A stretch of 64,000 nt of DNA from Aestuariispira ectoiniformans. GTDB taxonomy: Bacteria > Pseudomonadota > Alphaproteobacteria > UBA8366 > Aestuariispiraceae. Below the pieces are notes generated by a model. It did not search any database. It was not told the DNA's origin and worked only from the letters and a program-made list of their open reading frames with translations. The number at the start of each line of letters is the position of its first letter. Within the stretch, counting starts at the first letter, position 1. Of the stretch, positions 56,271-64,000 are shown one piece after another. The translations under genes were made by a program, and so were the position numbers. The stretch covers positions 1 through 64,000 of the forward strand of contig NZ_CP062788.1 in assembly GCF_025136295.1 (NCBI RefSeq). The letters are read 5' to 3'.

Positions 56271-57892
56271 CAAGCCAGACTACAAAAAAACAAAACATTC
56301 CGTTTTCTCTTAACGGCAAAGAGGTCGGAAAGCCTAGCTGGCTCAAAGCCTTTTCCTGGCCGGTTTCTCCCAGCACCACCATTGCCATCGCGCCCCGCGT
56401 CTACGAGCGCTACATGAACTTCGCCATATCGCAATCGGGCCGCTGCCGCGATCTAATATTAATGGCGAAATGTGCAAACGAGGCGACAACACTTATTGAA
56501 ACAGCATTTGTATGCTCTGCAGCGGGAACCCATCACCTTGAAATGGTCGGCAACGACACCATTCAGACAATCAATACCGGTTACTATAAGGCGGACACTG
56601 CAAAAAATGACCTGCAACAGATGGGGCTTCGCCATATTCAACAGAAAATCAATTTCAAATTCCTACGCCAATTAGCAAGGGTGCGGAGTTGGTCGTCTCC
56701 CGGAAAAGCCATTTGCACGCTCTTAAAACCTGATGCGTTAGCCATCACTCACAATGCCCTGTTGCGAGACACTGCAAAGAAGTCGCATATCAGGCTAGCT
56801 TTTCAGCATGCCATGCCGTTTTTTGAGCGAGCCCTGCAGGAAGGGCGTAGGCGGCCAGACCGTTTCATGTCGGACTTGGACTTACGTAACCTCGCACAAG
56901 AATACTCTTTTGTCCTCGCAGCAGATCCGATCCTTTTAGAACATCAACGCATTAATGTAGCGTCTCTTTTGGAGCCAGTGGCACTCCAACAACTTGAATC
57001 CGCACATGAAATTCTGTCATGCCTAACATCTGTCCGGCACCTCCCCGGTGAACTTTGGACAGGCAATGGTGATTTCCTTCCTTCACGGGCCTTGGGACTG
57101 GAAATACGTAGACGAGGCGGCGCGGTCAAACGCTTTGATCATGGAGGAACTCTCTCACTTGTGGACAGCCCTCACTACCAGGCCCATCAGGATTTTGCCG
57201 TTGCTACAGAAGCCGTTGTCCCAACGCCTATCGCTGCGAGACTGCCCAATGTCCAAAAAGCGAAAGCAATAGCTGCAGCCTTCTACCCGGTTAAGATAAC
57301 GGGAGCCGAAGGGGATCCGTCTCTACGCCCAGACGTTCAGCAGACAAAAACAAACAAACAACCGCACAGAGTCCCTCGTGTTCTCTATGCCGCGACGGCA
57401 TACTATGGCTTCTTTCAATCATATCCGGCTTTCACCAACGGTCCGGTATACCTGGACTGGCAATATCGCCTGATGGACAGCTTCAAAGACATTGATGCCG
57501 AATTCATACACAAGCCTCATCCAGGAGGCCTGTACAACGGCACTCCGCCCGGGCTCGCCGCATATGCACCCAGCAATGTCAAAACCGTTCAGACACCTTT
57601 CGAGGCTGTCTTATCCGATGCAGATCTGTTTCTTTTCGACTTTGCCGGCTCAACTACTTTTTCCATAGCACTTTGTACTGACAAGCCAATAATCCTACTC
57701 GACCTTGGCAATCTCACTTTTGGCGAGAAAGTAGATCTGGAAATCCGGAAGCGCTGTCACGTGATATCAGTCGGGATAGATGAGAGGAACCGTCCCGTCA
57801 TTGATACCAATGACCTTAAAGAGGCTATAATCTCATTAACTGGATGCTCATTTGATCCAACTTACTTCCGTAACTTGTTCCTAAATGACTGA
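56267..57892 (+). CDS. Putative GT-B transferase of a nonulosonate cluster
   Basis: A 541-residue protein with two Rossmann-like parts. The C-terminal part has HKPHPGG, DLFLFDFAGSTTFSIAL and LCTDKPIILLDLG, like capsule-synthesis and LIC12162-type transferases found next to pseudaminic acid genes. FDHGG sits near the middle. The start ATG overlaps the hisF-like stop (ATGA). It may move the nonulosonate to the glycan. It is not a confident family call. Confidence 0.6.
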   Translation: MTSQTTKKQNIPFSLNGKEVGKPSWLKAFSWPVSPSTTIAIAPRVYERYMNFAISQSGRCRDLILMAKCANEATTLIETAFVCSAAGTHHLEMVGNDTIQTINTGYYKADTAKNDLQQMGLRHIQQKINFKFLRQLARVRSWSSPGKAICTLLKPDALAITHNALLRDTAKKSHIRLAFQHAMPFFERALQEGRRRPDRFMSDLDLRNLAQEYSFVLAADPILLEHQRINVASLLEPVALQQLESAHEILSCLTSVRHLPGELWTGNGDFLPSRALGLEIRRRGGAVKRFDHGGTLSLVDSPHYQAHQDFAVATEAVVPTPIAARLPNVQKAKAIAAAFYPVKITGAEGDPSLRPDVQQTKTNKQPHRVPRVLYAATAYYGFFQSYPAFTNGPVYLDWQYRLMDSFKDIDAEFIHKPHPGGLYNGTPPGLAAYAPSNVKTVQTPFEAVLSDADLFLFDFAGSTTFSIALCTDKPIILLDLGNLTFGEKVDLEIRKRCHVISVGIDERNRPVIDTNDLKEAIISLTGCSFDPTYFRNLFLND

Positions 57893-58628
57893 CGGGTTCC
57901 CAATGGTACGTACCGTAGTAATCGCTCAGGCGAGGATGGGCTCCAGCCGGCTTCCCGGCAAGGTGCTGGAGCAACTTGGCAGCAAACCGGTACTTCTTCA
58001 TGTCTTGGACAGAGCCAGCCAAATTGCCGGAGTTGACGATGTATGTCTGGCAACAACCGATCTCGCCCGGGATGACGCCGTAGCAAAGATCGCGTCGGAT
58101 GCGGGCTACCCGGTTTTCCGTGGTAGCGAGGAAGACGTCCTCAGCCGTTACGTCGGTGCGGCACAAATGCTTCAGGCGGATCGTATTATACGCATTACCT
58201 GCGATTGCCCTTTGATTGACCCGACAATATGTGGAGACGTCCTCGCTTTGATAGAAAACGGGGCTGCCTACAGCTCAAACGTTCCAGATGAGGGGCGCAG
58301 TTGGCCGCATGGCCTTGATTGTGAAGCCTTCCTGCGCTCAGAACTGGAACGTGCGCATGAGTGCGCTGAAACCCCGGATGACAGGGAACATGTCACCCCC
58401 TGGTTGCGTAGGAACTCCAAACCGCGTGGATACGTCCCTGGTCCGGGCGGTGAGGCAAGCAAGCAACGCTGGACGCTGGATTATCCAGAAGATTTGGCGC
58501 TATTAAAGGAAGTTTTCAAACTCCTGCCGTCCAACAGCACAACTATCGACTGGCATGAAGTAATGAAACTTGTTAAATCGCACCCGGAACTAACCGCAAT
58601 TAACGCACATCGCCGTATAGCTAACTAG
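57885..58628 (+). CDS. SpsF-type cytidylyltransferase
   Basis: A 247-residue nucleotidyltransferase with QARMGSSRLPGKVL (about 15-28), the CTP-binding loop, and CDCPLIDP for the metal site. It belongs to the spore-coat SpsF group rather than the classical PseF/NeuA (GGSKRIPRK) type. As the only such enzyme in the operon it probably makes CMP-nonulosonate here (inference). It overlaps the preceding gene by eight bases; ATG 57903 is an alternative start. Confidence 0.85.
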   Translation: MTDGFPMVRTVVIAQARMGSSRLPGKVLEQLGSKPVLLHVLDRASQIAGVDDVCLATTDLARDDAVAKIASDAGYPVFRGSEEDVLSRYVGAAQMLQADRIIRITCDCPLIDPTICGDVLALIENGAAYSSNVPDEGRSWPHGLDCEAFLRSELERAHECAETPDDREHVTPWLRRNSKPRGYVPGPGGEASKQRWTLDYPEDLALLKEVFKLLPSNSTTIDWHEVMKLVKSHPELTAINAHRRIAN

Positions 58629-58646
58629 CTTTTTTGGAGAACACCA

Positions 58647-59279
58647 ATGTCAAATAATGACAACGTCACACCGCAGGGTAACTTCTGGCAAGGCGAGTTC
58701 GGCAATGAATATACAGAGCGGAACGCATCTGACGAGATGTTGGCTGCACGTCGCATGATGTGGAAAAAGTTACTGCCCCTGCTCAGTCCAGCCCCTCAGA
58801 GCATCCTCGAGGTTGGCTCCAACCGCGGTAATAATTTAAATGTGTTATCAGAGTTGTCGGAGGCAACGCTCTTCGCCCAAGAACCTAACGACAGTGCGCG
58901 TAAGATCCTAGAATCGTCCGGCTTTGTACAACCTGATAACGTGAAAGCCGGTTTCGGTGACAATATCCCTATTGCGGATCAAAGTATCGACTTTGTTTTC
59001 ACCAGTGGTGTGCTAATTCACGTTGCCCCCGAGAAGCTTGGGGAGACATGCGACGAGATGTATAGAGTTTCCAGGCAATACATTGGCTGTATTGAGTACT
59101 TCTCACCTCACGAAGAAGAAATCGCCTACCGTGGGCATAGTGAGCGTCTTTTTAAAAGAGATTTTGGCGGCTATTGGATGGATCGACATCCGGATCTGCA
59201 GTTGATTGACTATGGTTTTTTCTGGAAGCGGGTCACCGGGCTTGACGACTTGACCTGGTGGCTTTTCAAGAAAGGCTAG
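58647..59279 (+). CDS. Pseudaminic-acid-associated methyltransferase
   Basis: A 210-residue SAM enzyme. The start FWQGEFGNEYTERN and the SAM loop ILEVGSNRGNN, with VLIHVAPEKL and CIEYFSP, match the family of pseudaminic acid biosynthesis-associated methylases (TIGR03587 as I recall it). It likely methylates the sugar or an acetamidino group. ATG 58647 follows GGAG with eight-base spacing. It is followed by a 91-base gap. Confidence 0.88.
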   Translation: MSNNDNVTPQGNFWQGEFGNEYTERNASDEMLAARRMMWKKLLPLLSPAPQSILEVGSNRGNNLNVLSELSEATLFAQEPNDSARKILESSGFVQPDNVKAGFGDNIPIADQSIDFVFTSGVLIHVAPEKLGETCDEMYRVSRQYIGCIEYFSPHEEEIAYRGHSERLFKRDFGGYWMDRHPDLQLIDYGFFWKRVTGLDDLTWWLFKKG

Positions 59280-59370
59280 TCCATACAAATATCGGGCTGC
59301 CGCCCGGAGCTGCAGCCAATTAGCCAGGCTCCAGTGCTGTGAGTAGATAGCCTTCCCCCTAGACCAACCG

Positions 59371-61062
59371 ATGGAACGCTCCTTGAATTCAATCCAGACA
59401 GCTGACTGTGTATCATTATCAGGCTTTCACCCGCATATGGGTTGGCACATGAAGCCTCTTGAGGAATGCACAGTCTATTACAAAGGGTATGTTCACGATC
59501 GCAACATCGAAGACGTTGCCGTAGAACTGGCATTGCAACAAGACTGCGATGCTGTGAAAGTCAGCGAGCTTTTAGCATCGTTGGAGGGGCATTTCGCATT
59601 TGTCGTGTTGCAGCGGGATAGTACACTACTAGCAGTGGATTGGGCTCGCTCCATTCCCTTACTTTTTACTTTTCGTAAGAATAGGTGGAATATTGCAGAC
59701 AATGGCGGTGACTTAAGGTCGGTTGCGGGTTTATCTCTTTCAGACGTCAATTTGGACCAGGCCCAGGTTATGGCCATGGCCGGATTTACCTTGGCCGACA
59801 ATACTCTCTACAAAAACGTATGGAGCGTTCGGCCTGGCCATTTTGTCATTCTGCATTCTGGAACCGAAAGTAGCACGGCAACGCATTATGGCCGCTTCGA
59901 ACCCTGGCGAGTAGATAACTCCCTGTCCGACGAGCAATGGCAGGAGTCTGCGAAAGAACAGCTTCTTGGCCTCATGCAACGCACGGCATCCACTGCAAAC
60001 GGCCGCCAGATATTATTGCCTCTCAGTGCCGGGCTGGATTCCAGGCTCATAGCATCAGGTCTAAAAGCCGTTGGATATGACAATGTTGCTTGTTTTTCAT
60101 ATGGCCTTGAAGGCAACTATGAAGCGGATGCGGCGCGGCGCATAGCCAAACATCTTGGTTATCCCTGGCATTTCTTAAGTTCCACACCAAGGCTGTTTCG
60201 CCAGCGCCGCAATGCGACAACCTATCAATCGTTTCTGAGTTATGCTGACGCGCTAACGGCCGTCCCCACCGAACAGGATGCAACAACAATCAGCGAGTTG
60301 CGAAGCAAACCCTGGGTGAATAACGACGCAATAATTATCAACGGCCAATCAGGCGACTTTATCACCGGGGGCCACGTTCCCGATATACTTGCCAACATGC
60401 CCGTAACATCTTCCCAAAAGGACCGCGAAGACAAAATATTCGACGCAACGGTTAAAAAGCACTTCGGTCTGTGGCAGTCACTTCGCACGTCGGACCGCCT
60501 TGGTATGATCCGGGAGCTCCTCTTCGACGAAGTGAGACAAGCAGACGCGCCAATGCATGAGGCAGCTCTATGCTACAGCCTGTATGAGTATTCCGAATTT
60601 GCCAATCGACAAATCAAATATGTTGTGCAAGGCCAAAGAGCATACGACTATTATGGTTTCCAATGGCAACTACCGCTTTGGGAGCCTGACATGATCCGTT
60701 TTTGGCAGTCTGTTCCGTTACATCTGAAGTTGGGCCAGAAGTTGTATCGAGACAGCCTGCTCGACATGAACTGGGGCGGGGTATGGCAAGGGTTTCCTGT
60801 ACGCAGTTGGATAACGCCCCAGTGGATTAGACCGCTACGCACAGTTGCAAAGGTAATTTCAGCACCGGGTGGCAAGAACTTTTGGCATAAGATGGAACGA
60901 CGTTTTTTCGCATATCATATGGATGTCCTCACCAATTATGGGGTCTGTTCCTGGCTTGAGGTGGCAACCGGTAAGAGAGATCACCGCAACGCCATTTCCT
61001 GGCTATGCAAAGACTATCTGTTCAAGCACGGCCTGGATTTTGACGGTTCCCCATTACGGTAA
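59371..61062 (+). CDS. Asparagine-synthase-like protein without glutaminase Cys
   Basis: A 563-residue AsnB-fold protein. The synthetase loop LSAGLDS is at 218-224 (Ala in place of the second Gly), but the N-terminus has no Cys right after the start, so the glutaminase part is likely inactive or uses other ammonia sources. Residues 30-180 still show the NTN-hydrolase-like fold. It might form an amide on a sugar, like the AsnB at 21117, or act as a ligase. ATG 59371 has no clear ribosome site; ATG 59437 is another start. Confidence 0.78.
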   Translation: MERSLNSIQTADCVSLSGFHPHMGWHMKPLEECTVYYKGYVHDRNIEDVAVELALQQDCDAVKVSELLASLEGHFAFVVLQRDSTLLAVDWARSIPLLFTFRKNRWNIADNGGDLRSVAGLSLSDVNLDQAQVMAMAGFTLADNTLYKNVWSVRPGHFVILHSGTESSTATHYGRFEPWRVDNSLSDEQWQESAKEQLLGLMQRTASTANGRQILLPLSAGLDSRLIASGLKAVGYDNVACFSYGLEGNYEADAARRIAKHLGYPWHFLSSTPRLFRQRRNATTYQSFLSYADALTAVPTEQDATTISELRSKPWVNNDAIIINGQSGDFITGGHVPDILANMPVTSSQKDREDKIFDATVKKHFGLWQSLRTSDRLGMIRELLFDEVRQADAPMHEAALCYSLYEYSEFANRQIKYVVQGQRAYDYYGFQWQLPLWEPDMIRFWQSVPLHLKLGQKLYRDSLLDMNWGGVWQGFPVRSWITPQWIRPLRTVAKVISAPGGKNFWHKMERRFFAYHMDVLTNYGVCSWLEVATGKRDHRNAISWLCKDYLFKHGLDFDGSPLR

Positions 61063-61067
61063 CTCGC

Positions 61068-62213
61068 ATGGTAACGAGAATTGCATATCCCTTTGTCGGT
61101 GACTCTGTCGGGGGAAGTCATATTTCATCCCTTGTACTCATACAAAACCTTGATAGGAAGCGGTTTGAACCCCTCATAATATTGCATGAGCTGGGTCCCC
61201 TGGCGGATTACCTAAACCAGAAAAATATTCCTTTCATCCACTTACCGATACCCGCCTATGCAGGTAGCACTCCCAATCCACTAAAAATTCTTTGGAACGC
61301 CATCAGATCGGCCCCGACGGTCCGGTCTTTCGTCCAGGATAACCGTGTCAACATTGTTCATACAAATGATCTACGTATGAATTTAACTTGGTCTCTGGGC
61401 TGCATAGGCAAGTTGACAAAATCCATATGGCATCAACGATCTTTGCCAAAATCACGCTCCTACCTATGGCAAGCAATTCCTTTTTTTACAGATCATACAA
61501 TTGCTATTTCCCACAAGGCAGAAGGCTCGCTCCGGCATAGCAATAGGTTTCAGATATCAACGATATATAATCCCGTGGTTAAACCGGGCCTCATCAAGCA
61601 TGAAAACATTAGAACCCAACTGGGGATTGCTCACGATGCTACAGTACTTATTTTCATCGGACGATTGGTTGAATATAAAAGGCCTAATTTCTTTATTGAA
61701 GTTGTCGCCAAAGCACAAAAGAAAAGTATAAAACCTGTTCACGGCATATTACTTGGTGCTAACCAAGAAGGCCGTAAAAACGACCTTCTTCAACAAACAG
61801 CCTCCAATGATCTCAATGCAAACATTCACTTTGTCGACTTCCAAGCATCGGTAACACCATATCTATTGGCTTCTAATCTACTCATTGCTCCATGCAAAAT
61901 CGAAGCCTTTGGCCGCACGCTTGTAGAAGCAATGTTTGCTGGCGTTCCTGTTATTGCCGCTGATGCAGGCGGCCATCAGGAAATCATAGACAGGCCAGGC
62001 GTTGGTTTTCTATGTGCACCCAATTCAGTTGACGCCTTTGTGGAAAAAATCGTGGAGCTGGAAGCTGACCCAGCTTTATACCAGTCGATTAAAGCCCAAG
62101 CTCTCGATATGGCATCCAAAAGGTTTTCTGTAGAATCTCACGTTGCCAGTGTCTCCCGCATCTACGATGACCTTGTTAAGCCTAATGACGTCGAACCAAG
62201 GCAATTTCTATGA
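61068..62213 (+). CDS. Family 4 glycosyltransferase
   Basis: A 381-residue GT-B transferase. The donor site is EAFGRTLVEAMFAGVPVIA, with the EX7E glutamates; VLIFIGRLVEYKRPNFFIEV carries the phosphate-binding Arg-Lys. The N-terminal part has a SVGGSHIS glycine loop. Part of the nonulosonate operon, five bases after the AsnB-like gene and overlapping the next GT4 by four. The donor is unknown. Confidence 0.88.
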   Translation: MVTRIAYPFVGDSVGGSHISSLVLIQNLDRKRFEPLIILHELGPLADYLNQKNIPFIHLPIPAYAGSTPNPLKILWNAIRSAPTVRSFVQDNRVNIVHTNDLRMNLTWSLGCIGKLTKSIWHQRSLPKSRSYLWQAIPFFTDHTIAISHKAEGSLRHSNRFQISTIYNPVVKPGLIKHENIRTQLGIAHDATVLIFIGRLVEYKRPNFFIEVVAKAQKKSIKPVHGILLGANQEGRKNDLLQQTASNDLNANIHFVDFQASVTPYLLASNLLIAPCKIEAFGRTLVEAMFAGVPVIAADAGGHQEIIDRPGVGFLCAPNSVDAFVEKIVELEADPALYQSIKAQALDMASKRFSVESHVASVSRIYDDLVKPNDVEPRQFL

Positions 62214-63319
62214 CTATGCTGTCACAAACGAAACTGCTTTGTTTCCTTTCCGATCTTGATGGCGGGGGCGCTCAGCGCACGATGGTCAACATCGTAAATC
62301 AACTGGCGAATACCCCTGATTTGGACATTGTTTTCGTTGTCGCCCATTGCCGGGGCGCTGGACAGCAGTGGGTAGATAAAAACATACGATTGATAGATTT
62401 GGCATCTCCTCGCCTTCGCAGCAGTCTGTTCAAGCTTGTGAAGGTCATTAACACCGAAAAGCCCGACATTGTTTTCTCGACAATGCTGGACTCGAACGTT
62501 GTCGCTACATTGGCCACCCGACTTAGCAGGCAGAGCCCCAGATTAGTCCTGCGAGAAACCAACAGTCACCGTGCACGCAATGACCTCGGAGCGATACGGA
62601 AACAGCTCGCTGGTTGGGCCTATCGACAGGCTGATCGGGTTATAGCACTTTCAAACGGAGTGGCGGACGAGATTCTGGCGGACTGCAAAGTAAAAAGAGA
62701 AAGCCTTCTCACGTTGCCGAATCCTGTGGATGTGAGCGGAATAAAAGAAAAGGCAGAAAAAGCCCGTCTGAACGATGCCCCATTCTCTGCGAAGGAGCCC
62801 ACCATCATCAGTGTTGGGCGTCTCACCACACAGAAGAACTTCGACCTTCTCATATCAGCATTTTCTCAGCTGAAAACAAAGGCAAACCTTATTATTCTTG
62901 GGGAAGGCCCGGATAGAAAGACCTTGGAAGCGCAAGTGGAAAGGCTCCATTTGGTGGACAGAGTTATGATGCCCGGCTTCGTCAAAACCCCTGAGGCGTG
63001 GCTGTCCCACGCTGACCTCTTTGTTCTGTCGTCCCGCTGGGAAGGCTTTGGGCATGTCATTGTCGAAGCTATGGCTTGCGGTGCAGCCGTTATTGCGACC
63101 GATTGCCCACATGGGCCGCGCGACATCATCACCAGCGGAAAGAATGGCATTTTGGTGCCAATGGGCGATAAGGACACCCTAAGCCGTAGCATGGATGAAG
63201 TTCTTCAGTCAAAACCGCTTAGAGACAAGCTTTCAGCTGAAGGCTCGCGGAGAGCGGAGGCATTTGAACTCAATGCCATCGTTGAACGCTACAAGGAAGC
63301 ACTCCTTGGAGCCAAGTAG
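62210..63319 (+). CDS. Family 4 glycosyltransferase
   Basis: A 369-residue GT-B transferase with SDLDGGGAQRTMVNI near the start, SVGRLTTQKNFDLLI, and EGFGHVIVEAMACGAAVIATD for the donor EX7E site. It is like N-acetylgalactosaminyltransferases such as PglA/PglH, which share the DGGGAQR and WEGFG patterns (family similarity only). ATG 62210 overlaps the upstream stop (ATGA). It is the last gene of the plus-strand operon. Confidence 0.9.
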   Translation: MTMLSQTKLLCFLSDLDGGGAQRTMVNIVNQLANTPDLDIVFVVAHCRGAGQQWVDKNIRLIDLASPRLRSSLFKLVKVINTEKPDIVFSTMLDSNVVATLATRLSRQSPRLVLRETNSHRARNDLGAIRKQLAGWAYRQADRVIALSNGVADEILADCKVKRESLLTLPNPVDVSGIKEKAEKARLNDAPFSAKEPTIISVGRLTTQKNFDLLISAFSQLKTKANLIILGEGPDRKTLEAQVERLHLVDRVMMPGFVKTPEAWLSHADLFVLSSRWEGFGHVIVEAMACGAAVIATDCPHGPRDIITSGKNGILVPMGDKDTLSRSMDEVLQSKPLRDKLSAEGSRRAEAFELNAIVERYKEALLGAK

Positions 63320-63492
63320 CCCACTGTGAATGGCTTTGCGTCCAAACCTCCACAAATTAGAATCTTCAGGTCTGAAAAAACTCTCATTTCTTGATGATAT
63401 ACATACAGCGGTCCAATGTTCCCTTCCAAACAGGAAGATGTCACGAAGTATCAGATTTTTAGACCGGGAACGTATGTAACCAGAACATTTTT

Positions 63493-64000
63493 TCAGTCGA
63501 CATAGTGCCATTGCAAAGCCGTACCGCGTTTGATCTTAGCTTTTGCCTTCCTGCCAACAACATCCTGAAAATGTTTCGGGGCCAAGCCATATCCCGGTCG
63601 AATAATTCTTATCTTATCGGAAGTTATTCTCTCACCTGCATCAATATCTCTGATGGCATAAATTGATCGCCGAAACTTAATATTGGCTTCTTCCGCCGGC
63701 TTTAGATCATATCCAGCCTTGCCCAAAGCCAACCAAGCGGCCTTTGCACTGGAACATAAGTCCCTCAGTTCGGAGGGTTCAAGAGAGAATTCAGAGTCCG
63801 GCCCTTTGTCCGCACGACTAAGGGTTACATGTTTTTCAATAAAACAAGCGCCCAAGGCAACACTCGCGACAGATGCGGTAACACCAAGTGTGTGGTCGGA
63901 CAGACCAACCAATGTACTGAAACGATCTCTCATATCTGGAATCGTTCTTAAATTGGCCTCTTCAATCGGTGCCGGATAACTGCTGATACAATGCAATAGC
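63493..64000 (-). CDS. pseI: Pseudaminic acid synthase (PseI/NeuB family), 3' part
   Basis: The C-terminal 168 residues of a nonulosonate synthase that condenses a modified hexose with phosphoenolpyruvate. CISSYPAP, the GLSDHTLG loop, CFIEKHVTLSR and GPDSEFSLEP are family blocks; the end is a SAF (antifreeze-like) domain with FRRSIYAIRDI and RPGYGLAPKH. The 5' part lies beyond the right edge. The gap 63320-63492 holds only weak hairpins. It completes a pathway with the plus-strand pse genes. Confidence 0.93.
   Translation of the reverse strand, partial: LLHCISSYPAPIEEANLRTIPDMRDRFSTLVGLSDHTLGVTASVASVALGACFIEKHVTLSRADKGPDSEFSLEPSELRDLCSSAKAAWLALGKAGYDLKPAEEANIKFRRSIYAIRDIDAGERITSDKIRIIRPGYGLAPKHFQDVVGRKAKAKIKRGTALQWHYVD

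Noticed and set aside
1-64000. tRNA or rRNA genes, CRISPR arrays, phage genes
   Set aside because: No tRNA-like T-loop pattern, no rRNA sequence, no spaced direct repeats and no phage-type proteins were seen on reading; a dedicated scan was not possible.

Overview
The window reads as chromosomal DNA of an alphaproteobacterium, most likely a marine or aquatic Rhodospirillales-type organism. This rests on the housekeeping set (argG, mgsA, folD, a YggT/DUF167 pair, NnrU, a dCache chemoreceptor, a PAS-GGDEF protein) and on the gene style. No rRNA, tRNA or CRISPR was seen, so the genus is a guess. Roughly the first 15 kb looks GC-rich; the rest, especially 26-36 kb and 48.6-49.5 kb, is visibly richer in A+T, as is usual for surface-glycan islands.

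Layout. (1) 1-10.2 kb: core genes, plus a small divergent locus (2.4-4.2 kb) of unknown genes around a Fur-box-like operator. (2) 10.5-15.4 kb: edge of the glycan island, with a pyruvyltransferase-like protein, GT2 and GT4 glycosyltransferases and a Wzx-type flippase. (3) 25.8-15.8 kb, minus strand: an operon with the WbpB-WbpD-WbpE trio and a WbpI/WecB-type 2-epimerase, which in Pseudomonas makes UDP-2,3-diacetamido-2,3-dideoxy-uronic acids, plus an AsnB-type amidotransferase, three SDR epimerases and a glycosyltransferase. (4) 48.6-26.1 kb, minus strand: Wzm/Wzt ABC exporter (Wzt with a C-terminal glycan-binding region), sulfotransferase, methyltransferase, SGNH hydrolase, a 1146-residue glycosyltransferase with two tandem copies of one module, a single-module paralogue, flippase-like and DPM1-like proteins, a deacetylase-like protein, a secreted beta-propeller, a GT39-type membrane transferase, and a DegT/methyltransferase/formyltransferase group. 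An IS5-family element (34,269-35,120) sits inside this run. (5) 49.5-63.3 kb, plus strand: a PglK/MsbA-like ABC exporter followed by a pseudaminic-acid-type nonulosonate operon (PseB, PseC, PseA-like amidotransferase, HisH- and HisF-like ammonia suppliers, transferase, SpsF-type nucleotidyltransferase, Pse-associated methylase, AsnB-like protein, two GT4s); the end of a PseI/NeuB synthase enters from the right on the opposite strand.

How it works together (inference). The cell probably builds at least two unusual acidic sugars, an amidated di-N-acetyl uronic acid and an amidino/amidated pseudaminic-type nonulosonate, and decorates an ABC-exported polysaccharide or glycoprotein with sulfate, methyl, formyl and acyl-type groups. 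Missing from the window: WbpA (UDP-GlcNAc 6-dehydrogenase), PseG, PseH and any clear Wzy polymerase. The most unusual items are the tandem-module glycosyltransferase family, the Fur-box-like locus of unknown genes, the IS whose transposase stop codon comes from its target site, and a formyltransferase with a replaced catalytic asparagine.
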